From contig OZ017796.1 of the NCBI GenBank assembly GCA_963969395.1, positions 39,980,243 through 40,044,242 on the forward strand: DNA of 64,000 nt, in the 5' to 3' direction. The notes beneath the pieces are model-generated. The model had not been told where the DNA came from. It ran no database searches and saw only the letters and a program-made list of their open reading frames with translations. Shown in pieces: positions 12,463 through 23,916 of this stretch. This stretch comes from Pseudoscleropodium purum (Eukaryota > Streptophyta > Bryopsida > Hypnales > Brachytheciaceae). Position 1 is the stretch's first letter, and each line of letters begins with the position of its first letter. The position numbers were made by a program, and so were the translations under genes.

Positions 12463-13536
12463 GCCCTGCTGTCGAGGTTCGTATTGCAGTTGCTAATCAC
12501 TCTGCATTGGTAATTGGGACTCACAGCATTACATGTGGTGAAGCTGGATCACCGAACTGAGGACGGATTTGAGAGCCTCCATGCCGAGCTAAATGCCGAG
12601 CAATGCCAAGTTTTCTGCAGAAGTCTTGTGATTTAGGGTTTCGATTCATCAGAAGCCAAGTTTTGACGGTTGCTGCACACTTTGGACCTTCGTTACTTGG
12701 GAACCAGCATGGATTCTCGTCCTGCTGAAAGACTTGATATTTTAGGTTAGGTGTGGTCTTGGCAGAGGGAGGTTGCTATGATTCTTTCGGTTGCTTGATA
12801 ACTTGGGTTGATGATAATGTTGGAATGGCGAGAGAGTGCAGGCACCGATCCACCGTTTGAAGTTTGTATGCTGGTTCTTTGTGGAAAGGTGAAAATTGGA
12901 GCGTTCCTACTTTCTGCCATTGCAGTCAGAATTCTGGCTGACAGGTCGTTGCTTCGCATTCCCACGCTCAATCCAGACCTCGTGGGATAGGGTTTAGAAG
13001 CCTAGCAGCAATCAAGGGAGCTGTTAACATTTAGATGCATGATTAAGTGCAAACTGCTCAGAATCAGACGAAGCCCACTGGGCTAATGTGCAGGCGTCTT
13101 TTTGAGGAATGGAGTGTGGAGTAGAAGGGCATGGCAGAGCGGATTCTTAGCATGCGCCATCAACTCTATGATGCTTTGCAGGCTCCTTGTGGGTTACCCT
13201 TTCTCAGCAGGGATCACTACTTTGAGAAATCTCGAAGTTGCAGGTGCGCACCTCATACCAAAGCATAGTAGTTTGGAGAAGGGAATAGAACGGAGCAGAT
13301 TCATTGATACGTATTTGCTGCTTTCTCAAGGTTTCTGAAGCAGAATTCATTTGGTGGGGGCGAAGTCTTCGAGGGATTGATTTGTACACTTCCTGCAGAT
13401 AAGAAGTTAGATTTTCGTTTGCGGTGTAGCAGAGTAACATTCCTTTCATGGTTTGGATGCCGAGCGACAAATGTTTGCATTCGTGCGCCGTGGGCAACAA
13501 CGGAGAGGTCTTTTGGTGTGTGGAGCTGGTGCACAG
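12463..13536 (+). other. Presumed 5' leader exon of the PPR gene, near-identical in both copies
   Basis: This block starts exactly at the edge of the TIR element and ends at a consensus donor (GCACAG|GTGAGT at 13,536/13,537). It is moderately GC-rich, unlike its surroundings, contains leader-like gtgatttagggtttcgattc, and lies upstream of the PPR frame with further splice-like sites between. By eye it is essentially identical to the reverse complement of 28,367-29,438. Short frames on both strands (for example 60 and 78 codons on plus, 122 on minus) are preserved only because the whole block is. I infer an untranslated exon; a non-coding RNA is the alternative. Confidence 0.45.
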
Positions 13537-14923
13537 GTGAGTGAGTGTTGATTGACTTATGTTCGAACACATGCTTATATGGAAATTTATGCCTCTTTTT
13601 AAATGGAAATTTGGTATTTGAGCTTTATTTTTTATTTTTTGTAATCTTTGTTTATAAATTTCCGAAAATTTAAGCGGTCGGATGATTTGTGACTTCAGTT
13701 GAATTCAATTATTCCAATGTACTCAAGTCTCCTTCACTGCAATGTTCTGAATGTTTCTCCAAATTGGCAGGACATATACTGAACCTGAAACAGGAATTAT
13801 CAGTATCGATGAGAAGTTTATGCAGCTGCTAACATGCCCTGTGACGCGCTTTTGGGTTTTATGTGACCAGGATCGCCATGCCATCACGTTTTTCGAGTAT
13901 TCATGGCTTTCATCATCATCAGTTTGGAGAAGACCATCTTCAAGTACAAATGCGTCAGGTGCGTTCATAATTTAGGGTTAGGGTTTAAGGTGTGGTTTGC
14001 CTCACCTGGAAAGACTGGGACTGACATGGATGAAGTACGTTTTCTGTGGATGCAGGCGAAGCACAAACGATTGATCAAGTTTGGGAGGAGTATTTTGCGG
14101 ATCGTTCACAGTGGTGGGACATCAGAATTGACAAGGTATCACTGGTTAGTTGATGTTGGAACATTGCTGGAAAACAGTGAGCATGATATTTCGTGTACAC
14201 GGTTATGGGCGTTCCGGGATACATGGAAAATATTTCATTCTTGGAATTTATTGAAGGATAACTGAATCACTCCAGCGCTTTTCAACGTAAGTATATACCT
14301 TGATTGTGTTTCTGTATTTTATTGTTGGTTGTATTGCCTACAGAGGAATTCCAAATCACCTGACTTCGAACATAAGGTGACAAGAAAAGCTCTTTGGATA
14401 GATGGTTGGTCGACTCCACCGTGGGTGAAGACTATGCTCAAGTCGGTGACGCAAGGCAACTTACAACCTCGTGTTGGTTATCAAAGCAATGATTTTGAAG
14501 ACACTGCACAGTCAACTAGGTATCGGCATGAGCATGTAATTCTACAAATGATTTATTTCTAGCCTTTGACAAGGAGTACATGAAATCTATGCGCTGGAGT
14601 CAAACTCCTGCTTTGAGATTTGTTTTTATTAAAGTAAGTGCAATTTGAATTTGTAAATTGATCGGTTTGAGGATTTGGTTTGTGTAACGTGTGCTTTTCT
14701 TTGTTTTCTTTGTGATTTTCACTGTTTCAATATCTCTTAGGTGCATTAAAGTGTGATGAATTCTGAGAACGACTGCAAAGATACATTGAAGTATGTTTAC
14801 ATTGAAAATTTTGATTATAGTTTTTCCAGTTTATGATGGTTGATCTCATCCCTAATACGTTTATGACTCAGGTTATCCAAGGCCGATGTTCGAACTGTAC
14901 CGGGTGGCGGTGGCAACATAGCC
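13537..14923 (+). other. Probable spliced 5' leader of the PPR gene
   Basis: No protein frame is recognisable. Splice-like signals support a multi-exon leader: an acceptor before 13,772 (ttggcag|gacata), a possible donor near 13,959 (gtcag|gtgcg), an acceptor near 14,056 (gatgcag|gcgaag), a donor near 14,287 (caac|gtaagt) and an acceptor near 14,740 (tcttag|gtgcat). Short upstream frames occur and could dampen translation. The duplication boundary of copy 1 falls at about 13,655, inside the first inferred intron. Confidence 0.35.
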
Positions 14924-17635
14924 ATGCAAAGTGCATATACCACTAGTGAGGCGATCGTTGTTTTGAAGAATCGTTTACAAAAAGGCATTGTGATAGACTC
15001 ATACATGTATGTTGATGTTCTAAAGCAATGTTTGAAGCAGAAAGACCTTTCAGCGGCCAAGCAAATTCATGACTGCATCATGAAGAGCAAAATGGACCAA
15101 AATCTGTATGTGGCAAACAACCTAATGAATGTCTATATCAGATGCGGGAGATTGCTAGATGCACACCGAGTATTTGATGAACTTGTGAAGAAAGACGTCA
15201 TTATTTGGAACGTGATTATTGGGGGTTATGCTCAGCACAATCGTGCTAAAGAGGCAATGGAACTTTTCAATCAAATGCGTCGAGAAGGGTTCCAGCCAGA
15301 CGAGGTTTCATACGTATGCATCCTGAAGGCATGTGCCAGCCCTTCAACTCTAAAATGGGGCAAAGAGATCCATGAGTACATCAGACATTCTGGCCTCGAA
15401 TCACGTGTGCGTGTGGGGACTGCGCTCGTTCAAATGTATGCGAAGTGCGAGCACGTTAAAGAGGCAAGGACAATTTTTGATAAGTTGACAAGTCAGAGTG
15501 TCATTTCCTGGAATGTGATGATCAAATCATATGCAGAGAGTGGTTGTTGGGAGGAAGCTTATCAACTGTTGCTCCAAATGAAACGAGAAGGGTTCATGCC
15601 AAATGCGATCACCTTTCTGAGCATCCTGAATGCATTTAAGAGTGCAGGGTCTTTGCATTGGGCGAAAAAGGTTCATAGCCATGTCCTGGAAGCGGGACTT
15701 GAATCAGATATACGTGTGAGCACTGCGCTCTTACATGTCTATGCAAAGAGTGGCAGTATTGATGATGCTCGACTAGTTTTCGACAGAATGGAGGAACGCA
15801 ATGTAATCACTTGGACTGCGTTGATTGGAGCATATGCAGCAAGTGGTTGTGGTGCTGAAGCATACGAACTGTTTCTCCAAATGCAGCGGGAAGGCTTCAT
15901 ACCCGATGCATACACTTACGTGAGCATATTGAATGCTTCTGCTAGCGTAGGGGCTTTGGAGTGGGTGAGAGAGGTTCACAGACATGCAATCGAATCAGGA
16001 CTTGAGTTGGATATGCGTGTAGGTAGCGCACTTGTCCACATGTATGCAAAGAGTGGGAGTGTTGATGACGCCCGACTAGTTTTTGACAGGATGGAAGTAC
16101 GCAATTTAGTCACATGGACTGTGATGATCGGTGCACTTGCACAACATCGATGTGGGCGTGAAGTATATGAATTATTTCTTCAAATGCAACGGGAAGGCTT
16201 CAAACCAAATGCTGTGACTTACGCAAGCCTCCTGAAGGCGTGTGCGAGTGCAAGGGATTTGAAGTGGGTGAAGAAGGTTCACAGGCATGCCCAGGAAGCA
16301 GGACTTGAGTTAGATTTGCGTTTGGGCAGCGCGCTTGTTCACGCTTATGCAAAGAGTGGCAGTGTTGATGATGCCCGACTAATTTTTGACAAAATGGAGG
16401 AACTCAACATATTCACATGGACTACGATGGTTAGAGCATATGCAGAAAGTTTTTATTGTATTGAAGCGTATGAGCTGTTTCTCCAAATGCAACGGGAAGG
16501 CTTCATACCTCATACGTTCACTTACGTGAGCATTTTGAAAGCTTGTGCAAGCGCAGGAGCTTTGGAGTGGGTGAGAGAGGTTCACAGGCATGCAATCGAA
16601 GCAGGACTTGAGTTGGATTTGCGTGTGGGCAGTGCTCTCGTTCACACGTACGCAAAGAGTGGAAGTATTGATGATGCACGACTAGTTTTTGACAGAATGG
16701 AAGGACGTGATTTAGTCACATGGAATTCGATGATTGGTGGACTTGCTCAGCATGGATTTGGGTATGAAGCTCTGGAAGTCTTCAGCAAGATGAATGCGGC
16801 CGGCGTGAAGCCTGATGAGTCTACATGTGTGGCTGTGTTGTCGGCTTGTAGTCACGCAGGCCTTGTTGATGAAGGCCGCCGATTATTTCTGGGTATGGCG
16901 CAAAATTATGGCATTGAACCCGACGTGGTTCATTATACTTGCATGGTGGATCTTCTTGGGCGGGCTGGGCACTTGGAGGAAGCCAGGCTCTTTATTTATA
17001 ACATGCCAGTTGGTCCAGATGAAGTTACTTGGGGAGCCTTGCTTGGTGCTTGTAGAAATTATGGTAACGTGGAGTTGGGTGAACTTGCTGCGAAAGAGCT
17101 TATGAAGTTGAAACCCAAGAGCGCCTCTGCGTATGTGCTCCTCTCCAACATCTACGCTGCAGCTGGCAAGTGGAAGGAGGTGTCATTGGTGCGCACTTGG
17201 ATGCAGGAAAGTGGTATACACAAGGAAACGGGGCGTAGCTGGATTGAAATTGATAGCAAGATCCATTCTTTCGTTTCAGGGGATACATCTCATCCAGAAC
17301 AGCTGGAGGTTTATACTGAGTTGAGCAAATTGACTGAGAAAATCAAGGCTGAAGGCTACCTTCCTGATACCGGGGTTGTGTTGCGTAATGTTGACGAGAA
17401 GGATAAAGAATTCGCTCTCTGCTCTCATAGTGAGAAGCTAGCAATCGTGTATGGACTTATCCACATTCCCTGTGGTGTACCAGTTCGTGTTTACAAGAAC
17501 CTTCGGGTGTGTTCAGATTGCCATAACGCAACCAAGTTTATCTCCAAGGTGACTAGAAAAGAGATCGTGGTCAGGGATGCAAATCGCTTTCATCACTTCA
17601 AAGGTGGCGTGTGTTCCTGTCAAGATTACTGGTGA
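14924..17635 (+). CDS. PLS-class pentatricopeptide repeat protein with DYW domain
   Basis: This intact single-exon frame of 903 codons encodes an RNA-binding protein of the PLS-DYW class, which in plants performs site-specific C-to-U editing of chloroplast or mitochondrial transcripts. Pentatricopeptide motifs fill roughly residues 35-690, arranged in triplets of about 101 residues whose recurrent phrase is YAKSGSxDDARLVFDRME. E and E+ motifs follow, with GRSWIEI near 770, and then a complete DYW deaminase: H835-S-E837 active-site signature, zinc ligands C863-x2-C866, a second metal site at H890/H891 and C897-x-C899, and the terminal DYW. The start chosen is the first ATG in the frame; the N-terminus shows no obvious long transit peptide, so targeting is not certain and a spliced upstream start cannot be excluded. 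At least four triplets are nearly identical at base level with a 303-base period. Confidence 0.93.
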   Translation: MQSAYTTSEAIVVLKNRLQKGIVIDSYMYVDVLKQCLKQKDLSAAKQIHDCIMKSKMDQNLYVANNLMNVYIRCGRLLDAHRVFDELVKKDVIIWNVIIGGYAQHNRAKEAMELFNQMRREGFQPDEVSYVCILKACASPSTLKWGKEIHEYIRHSGLESRVRVGTALVQMYAKCEHVKEARTIFDKLTSQSVISWNVMIKSYAESGCWEEAYQLLLQMKREGFMPNAITFLSILNAFKSAGSLHWAKKVHSHVLEAGLESDIRVSTALLHVYAKSGSIDDARLVFDRMEERNVITWTALIGAYAASGCGAEAYELFLQMQREGFIPDAYTYVSILNASASVGALEWVREVHRHAIESGLELDMRVGSALVHMYAKSGSVDDARLVFDRMEVRNLVTWTVMIGALAQHRCGREVYELFLQMQREGFKPNAVTYASLLKACASARDLKWVKKVHRHAQEAGLELDLRLGSALVHAYAKSGSVDDARLIFDKMEELNIFTWTTMVRAYAESFYCIEAYELFLQMQREGFIPHTFTYVSILKACASAGALEWVREVHRHAIEAGLELDLRVGSALVHTYAKSGSIDDARLVFDRMEGRDLVTWNSMIGGLAQHGFGYEALEVFSKMNAAGVKPDESTCVAVLSACSHAGLVDEGRRLFLGMAQNYGIEPDVVHYTCMVDLLGRAGHLEEARLFIYNMPVGPDEVTWGALLGACRNYGNVELGELAAKELMKLKPKSASAYVLLSNIYAAAGKWKEVSLVRTWMQESGIHKETGRSWIEIDSKIHSFVSGDTSHPEQLEVYTELSKLTEKIKAEGYLPDTGVVLRNVDEKDKEFALCSHSEKLAIVYGLIHIPCGVPVRVYKNLRVCSDCHNATKFISKVTRKEIVVRDANRFHHFKGGVCSCQDYW
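15743..16954 (+). repeat. 303-base tandem repeats inside the PPR gene
   Basis: The phrase beginning gcaaagagtgg recurs at 15,743, 16,046, 16,349 and 16,652, exactly 303 bases apart each time. Flanking sequence is also highly similar at base level, for example the phrase for LFLQMQREGF and the phrase for VREVHRHAIE. This corresponds to one PLS triplet of 101 residues, so the array grew by tandem duplication of whole triplets, more recently than the outer, more diverged triplets. Confidence 0.85.
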
Positions 17636-19108
17636 CCAGTTTGACTATCGCAACTAATTGTGACAATTTAGCCCTCTTCAGTGATTTGTGGAGAGAATCG
17701 TCTTCTCGCAACACGGTTAAATACATTAGTGACGGGTCCGGCATAACAGTTTAGGATCAGTCTAACAAAGCTGATGAAGATGTTACCAGCACACTGCAAC
17801 GAGAAGGTAAATGTGGGGGAATGACACATCCCTCTACTGCATCGATGTCCTGGATTGAAGTAGAAGCAAGATCTTCTTAATCTCTGGTTGAACTGTAGCA
17901 CATAGATTGTTTTTCTCCAGTTGGTTTGATAACCATTATCTTGCTTTTGAGAAATTTATTAGGTACTGGAAGTTGTTTCTGAGGTTAAAGAAAATTAATT
18001 TGGACTGTTTAGAAAGAACTGTTTTTAAAATTTCTTTCTTGAATATTTTCCTTACCTACATTATTGAAGCACAGAGCTTTTTACATGAAGATGCTACTAC
18101 GGCATGTGAAAGTTTTTTCTCAAGTAGACAGGTCTTCTTTTGAATGCATATATGCCAGCTTTTTCAGGTAGTTGGGTTACGCACCTTACAACCAAGAGAG
18201 ACAGCGTAACTAGAATTGACATGCCCTGTTGGACTCTCCCACTCCTTTGCATCCATCTACGTCACTATAGCTGTAGTTTTAGTCACTGGAGGTGGTACCT
18301 GATGCATTCACCAGTACTCTTTTGTTTCACTGGTCAATTTGCTATTGAAGTCATTAGTCATTACGTACTGTACTATTTTCGACTTTGTTATTGTAACCGG
18401 AACTATTAATGTCTGTCCCAGACAAGACTTTTTCCATGCAAAGGATTCACCATGGCGAATCTGCACAATCTTTCTTGTGAGAAAAAAATATGGTAAACAT
18501 CTAACACCAAGACTGTAATGTTGAACATATCTTATGCATAACATAAGGACACATCCTTCACTCTTGCAAATTCAATTGAACATTCAATTTCAAAGCCCTC
18601 GAGGCAAGGTAATAACATCTAAAAGTGTCTAAATAAGCAATTGAGCAATTGAGCGTAATTCCTATTATTAAATTGCCTAATTTTATGTTGGATGTTGCTA
18701 GAAGTCCAAAGAAGATTCTAGATTCTCTCATGCATTTTTTGAACATCATATGAAAAAACTATGACTTCTCAAAGTGTTGAATAATAAGTGTACTAGAAGG
18801 CATCTGTAAACTCTAGCAAATAGAGGATGTATATTTTAGGCAAGACTCTGTAAGGATTGGTAGAGAAAGGGGTTGCAATTAGGAGTGGTTATCTTATTGG
18901 AGCCTTTCTTGATTCATCTTGTGACTGAAAGTAAAAGATTCAACAAAATAGTGCATGAAAAATCTAAATGAATTAAATGAGAGTAAACTACATCTACAAT
19001 TGCCAAGATCGATTGTCAAGCACGGAGGTTTCATTTTCTAATTGGGCAACTGAAAAACCACCGAATACTAGCCATTCAAAAAATCTTCAACTCTGTTACA
19101 ATAAGTTT
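17636..19108. other. PPR 3' region and intergenic sequence, no gene seen
   Basis: This stretch follows the PPR stop codon. It has only short unconvincing frames and no recognisable RNA gene or element. The first few hundred bases are presumably the 3' untranslated region. The DUF4057-like gene approaches from the opposite strand, so the two genes converge here. Confidence 0.5.
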
Positions 19109-19500
19109 CCAATTCCATGAGCTTGGTTCTGATGTTGTCAGCAGTCCTACTTCTGCAGTCCTTTAATCCGAATCTCAGTCAATCTATGCTTACTTGCAAT
19201 AAGTGGCGATTCTCGGTGCACACACCTACTCTATGCAAGAATTTAATACTCTGCTCAAGAACGTTATGCATTGTCCAAGGTTCCAACAAACTTACAATTC
19301 CATGAGCTTGGTTGTGATGTTGTAGGCCTTCTCCATTTTTCATTCAAATTCCAGCCAATCTAGTGTGAATTGTAATTAGCGGCGATTCTGGGTGCAAATA
19401 CCTACTCTGATCAAGGATCTCACTCTCTTCAAAGAATGGAAGTTAATGCAAGGCCAAAGGTTCCAACAAGCTTACAATTCTAGCTATAAGCTTGGGTCCG
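19109..19500. repeat. About 180-base tandem repeat at the 3' end of the DUF4057-like gene
   Basis: Units begin near 19,109, 19,292 and 19,472 with similar wording (aattccatgagcttgg, then gttgtgatgttg). Two full units and one partial unit are visible, sharing phrases such as ggcgattctgggtgca and aaggttccaacaa. The partial unit overlaps the last codons and stop of the DUF4057-like frame, so the repeats form its 3' untranslated region. Confidence 0.65.
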
Positions 19501-22500
19501 CTGTTGCAGGGTACCGACCCAGGTCGTTCACCATGAGCGCCTGCGGGTCCACATCCCAAGATCGCTGGCAACAAGGGCCGACGTGACGCTTTCCGCAAGG
19601 GGCTGACGAGGGCAGGTCCCAAGGATTCTCAGGATGGCCGTCTCCGAAGATGTTGTTGCCACGGATGTCACGACGCCGTGCTAATTTACTCAGACTGAAA
19701 TGCTCCTCGTCCTCGACCTCGTTCCGAGGCTCGTCGTTAAACTCGAAGATGTGGTTCCCTTGAAACGCCCGCGTCTTGGCCTCCTCCACCAGTCTTGCCC
19801 GGGCAAACACGTCGTTGCCGTTGCTCTGGAGTTCAAATGCGGATGAGGAGGGACACGTTGTGGGTCTGGTTGCTGGCTCCTCGCAGTCTGGGGCTCCAAG
19901 GATGTGGCTCTCGAACTTTCGGGGCTGCATTTAAAAACGCATTCCAAGTGTGAGCTTGGTGACTTCCAGGACGGCAACACACTCAAACCTCTTGATCGGA
20001 ATCTTACCACCCGAACATCCAGCTATGTCACGATGACATTGTTCAAGGTAGAGTAGCCTGATCTGGATACTTTTAACTATTTCAACACATTTGCACTTAG
20101 CTTGGTTTTTTGGAGACTGAAGTTTTATTGTGATTAGATATTAACACAAACAAGCTGAATTTGAATGATTTTCTTACAGTTTTTGCAAATGAGCATTGGT
20201 AGATCCTGCATAAGTACGTGACCATAGCAACGATCTATTAAATTACCATGGCAAGTTACTCAATTGACGACAACAATTTGTGTTTGCATTGAGTTGCAAA
20301 AGTTGCAAATTCCTCAAATGTAAGTATTTCACACCAACGTACCCCACCCGGGACATCCATCTATTTCACTATGATATTGTTAAAGGTAGGGGAGCCTGAT
20401 CTGGGTAATTTAAGTACTTCAACACGTTCGTACTTAGCTTGTTTTTTTTCATAAAATTCACTGTAGATGGTTAGTAGTACACATAACGTGAATTTGAATG
20501 ATTCTTCGACAATTTTTGCACAAGAGCATTGGTAGACCCAAAAGTAAGTACGTGACCATATGAATGATCTATTAAGTGACCACAGCAAGTTACTCAATTG
20601 ATGACAACAATTTATGTTTGCATTGAGTTCAGAAATTTGCAAATTTCTTAATTTCAAGTAGTATTTTTGAAGTAGATTAACTTCTTCGCAATTAATGTAT
20701 CCCACAGTCAATTGCAAATTATGGTGTAGCTGTAAGTTTTTAAGAAAACAGTAGATGGGACTTTACTTGGTCTTCAAGTAGAAACTACAAATTTAGCAGG
20801 ACATGACAAGTGAATCTTCGAACGTTTGCATTACATGGATTTGGATTGACAGGATACGTACATTGCGGGGCATGTTGTGGGGTGGGATGACCCGCTCCTT
20901 GGGCATGTACGGCACTACTGGAGGTGGCGGTGGCGTGTCACTTGCGTTGGCGAAGGCGAACACGTTGTGGCCTGCAAGCTCCTGCGTTTTACTGCTAGAG
21001 CTGGGCCGCTGGAGATCGACAAACATCATATATAAAAATATATACTGCATAGTACTTTAATATAAAAATTTAGACACTAAAACTGTTCTGGACTTGATCC
21101 CATGTCCTATACAGATGGAGTATAGGAGACGTTATTAGCAGCAGATCTTTTCATACTCTTGGTTAGTCTTCAATTACGAAATTATTCTGTAATTTCGCAG
21201 CACTTGGCTTAAAACGTCTTTCGCCATTCATCTTCGAAATGGAAACGTCGGTTGTCCCTCCAACTACAGTCACTAGAACCTCCCACTTTGAATGATAGCA
21301 TCCGTAGTGATAAAAATTTGATCTCAAGTGGGTTTGACTCTAACTTGTATCTAAAATGGTCAATCTCTAAACAGCTCAACACTGGTCTTACAATGAAATA
21401 TTAGCACACTCCCACATATGTGTTTGAATGCTTGAAGTGAAGCAAATAGTAACTCCTACCACTGCCAGCTCAATGAGTTCCCAATGTGAAAAATATACAC
21501 TGTCATCGGTGCCATATCATGTGCCTGGTGCCAAAATTGTGCTTACAAGGGATTCAATATGGGCTGTTATTCGCCTTACAGTTTAAGATGTTTTCAGTGG
21601 CAAACTGAAATCATGTATGTTTGCAGCAGAGAGGAACGACAGTACCTTAGGGCAGCAACCAGTGATGTCCGATCCATCACCAACGCCATTTTCCTGCCCT
21701 GGATTCGGCCCCTCAAAAATGTGGTGCCCTGTCAACTCCCGCTGCTTACACTCCGAACCAGGCCTCCTGCAATTGCCAAAACGACGTACATACAACAGTG
21801 ACGAGTGAGGACCTTGCATACCCTGCAATCTCCACCAGAGAAATCGAAAAATCCCACAGACTCAATTCCATTGTGCAACTATGGAATTTCACAGCTTTGG
21901 TGTGGAGTTTTGAACTCTATTCCAAATATTCTCAAGTTGTGAATTCCACAGTTGTGCCATAGAATTAAGTTTGTGGACTTTCGGGGTTTATCTGGAGCTC
22001 CTGACGAAGTAACCTACAGATGAGTCGAAACCCAGACCAACCACTAACGTTTTCAAACGCAAATCTGGTAGTGTCATATCCAACAGAAAAAGATTGAGTG
22101 ATCAACTCAAACTCACCTTACGAGCGATGCGTCAGCTTCTTGTGGGGTCATAGCCTCGCCAAACCGAATGTGGCTCTCTCCCCTCAAAAACGGCTGCACA
22201 AGAAACTCTAAAACTGGTGAGCTTCAACTGAGTGCCAAAGTTTCTTTAAGCATGGTGATGTGAGGCAGAGGACACTAAGGTTGTTAGTAAGGACCCGATC
22301 CCAACTCCTCTTGACTGACCCTGTTATCAACAAATACTCAATCATTTCTTCCAATACACTTGGGGTTGGCTTTCAGTTAGCAAGCGATGTAAGCAAGAAT
22401 TGGAAAAATGTTCATGATTTGAATAGAAAATAGGGTTGTCGATTATCCCTTCAATATATGACCTCAAAGATGATGCTCTTGTATCCTAGGCGATCTCTAG

Positions 22501-23051
22501 AGCTTTACACTGATGTCCCAATGAAAGCGTGCACACTCCTACACGTCGATCAAATGCTTAAAGAGTGTCCTCTACGTAATGTGCAATAAAGAAATCACCG
22601 AAGAAGGCTGTAAAACCAGCAGCACCAGGTTCTGTTCTCTCACTTTCAAAATACCATAAAAATGACTCGGAGTGTATACAAAGGCCTGATAGCCTCAACA
22701 GATTTGGTTCTTGCACACAGAGATCTGATATGCCTTTTGTGCTCGGGATACATTACCGAAGAATGCAACATAAGCCGCAGTAATTGAAGCTAGGCAGTCT
22801 ACCTGCATCGGCCGATTCGAGCGTCTTGGATTGTCACTACTTTGGACGTCGGCGTCATGAATGTCTCGAGCAGTCTCCAGAAAGGGATTCCGTTTCTCCA
22901 CAACAGAATCGTTGTACACACGGCTTGCAAACGGAGGATCACTCTTTGTATCATAGTCATCTTTGCTTCTGAAAATGTCGAACGACGATGCCCCTGCAGA
23001 TCGTGTCAAGGACCTCTTCCCCGCAGGAGGTTGGCATATATCCACCGGCAT
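19484..23051 (-). CDS. DUF4057-like protein, five exons
   Basis: I joined five minus-strand exons: 23051-22803, 22193-22117, 21766-21646, 21008-20862 and 19924-19484. All introns have GT-AG ends and the reading phase is kept throughout, giving 344 residues. The protein carries five copies of a short motif G-[HN]-[HND]-[IV]-F at about residues 122-126, 162-166, 234-238, 254-258 and 287-291, usually preceded by a charged residue and EL, plus a related SSFDIF near 22-27. Residues 90-109 (SHIRFGEAMTPQEAD) resemble the early conserved segment of plant DUF4057 proteins, whose defining feature is the repeated LSGxxIF motif. The role of that family is not established; it is low-complexity and probably disordered. 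The start is the first ATG in exon 1, preceded by an AAC. The last intron contains a tandem duplication and the stop lies in a repeat. The last exon could splice onward near 19,500 to a different C-terminus. Confidence 0.72.
20007..20710. repeat. Tandem duplication of about 335 bases in the last intron of the DUF4057-like gene
   Basis: Two adjacent units begin near 20,007 (acatccagctatgtcacgat) and 20,340 (acatccatctatttcactat). They share long similar stretches, for example gagcattggtaga, agtacgtgacca and gcaagttactcaattgacga with one or two changes. Both lie between exons 4 and 5 of the DUF4057-like gene. The divergence of roughly 15% points to an old duplication. Confidence 0.7.
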
Positions 23052-23916
23052 GTTGTTTGTCCCTTGGACCCCACTTCTTAGGTTCAAATTCCGAGTAGAA
23101 CAACAATCACAGAACAAGCAATTTGAAAAATCTCCTTTACAGACAAGCTCTGAATGATTTCACAAGCACGCCCAACACTGTAAGGTTCTTGTGGGAGAGA
23201 GTAACAGACTACTGAGGACTCCAACAACTTGAGTATGCATGCTTCAAATTCTTGACTGATGAGAAATCTATGCTCACAAGTAACAAACCACCAGCTGCGG
23301 TGATGATTACAAGAACGCAACCCTAAACTTAAATTCCTTGCTCATGAAATTTATCAGTTTGCATGCCCCAAAACAGAAGAAGAGTTGTTGTGGAGGAGGG
23401 TAACAACAAACTCTGAGGACTTTAACTACTACATGCTTCTACAACGTCAATTTCGTTATACTGACACAAACCAGAGCGCCAAAATTGAAACATTCAACTA
23501 AACAAATTGAAATCTTTCAAACTGGTATTGATTTTCATTGCCAGAGGCCTGCGTTTGAAAGTGAACATTTGAAAGTGAAGAAATTTGAAAATGTAAAAGA
23601 AATTCACGTTTTCTTGACGGGTGAGAGATTCACACAAGAAAGGGGGATTCAAATGTCAAGAACCCGGGCATGGGAGAGGGGGAAACGTACAGGAAACCCA
23701 ACTAACTGAAGCCGCAGGAATCTGAAACAGAGATGGGTGCCAGAATTTATTTAATTCGGGGTACATTTAAAATAATTAATTAATTCAGTAAAATATAGTT
23801 TTATTGAATATTTTATAAATTTTGTATGTGTTTCTGAATATTCTTAAAAAATATTTTTATATGAGTTTCAGACTTTGACAATTTGGTGCAGTTGGTAAAA
23901 TGTTAGATAACCATCT
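23052..23916. other. Upstream region of the DUF4057-like gene and left flank of copy 2
   Basis: The first few hundred bases should hold the 5' untranslated region and promoter of the minus-strand DUF4057-like gene; no clear TATA box was singled out. Beyond about 23,700 the sequence becomes very AT-rich. A tRNA-like phrase at about 23,883-23,945 is described separately. No coding frame is supported. Confidence 0.4.

Larger units (their letters stand above)
1325..13655. repeat. Copy 1 of a circularly permuted inverted duplication
   Basis: By eye this segment aligns, reverse-complemented, with 23,917-33,371. Copy 1 positions 1325-5067 match 28,235-24,063, positions 9204-9312 match 24,042-23,917, and positions 9314-13,655 match 33,371-28,240. 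The order is therefore permuted relative to a simple inverted copy. It contains an F-box pseudogene, a 4.1 kb segment absent from the other copy, a TIR transposon and the presumed leader exon of the PPR gene. Identity varies strongly: close to 100% at 12,463-13,536, about 99% over the first half of the F-box frame, and roughly 80-90% elsewhere. Boundaries are good to about 10-15 bases. Confidence 0.85.

Noticed and set aside
13204..13572. 122-codon minus frame, repeated as part of a 161-codon frame at 28,213-28,698
   Set aside because: The conservation extends evenly over the whole block, including non-coding parts and other frames, so it does not indicate a protein. No family was recognised.
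15773..16645. Minus-strand frames of 70 and 88 codons inside the PPR gene
   Set aside because: They are antisense shadows that recur because the PPR triplets are repeated at base level.
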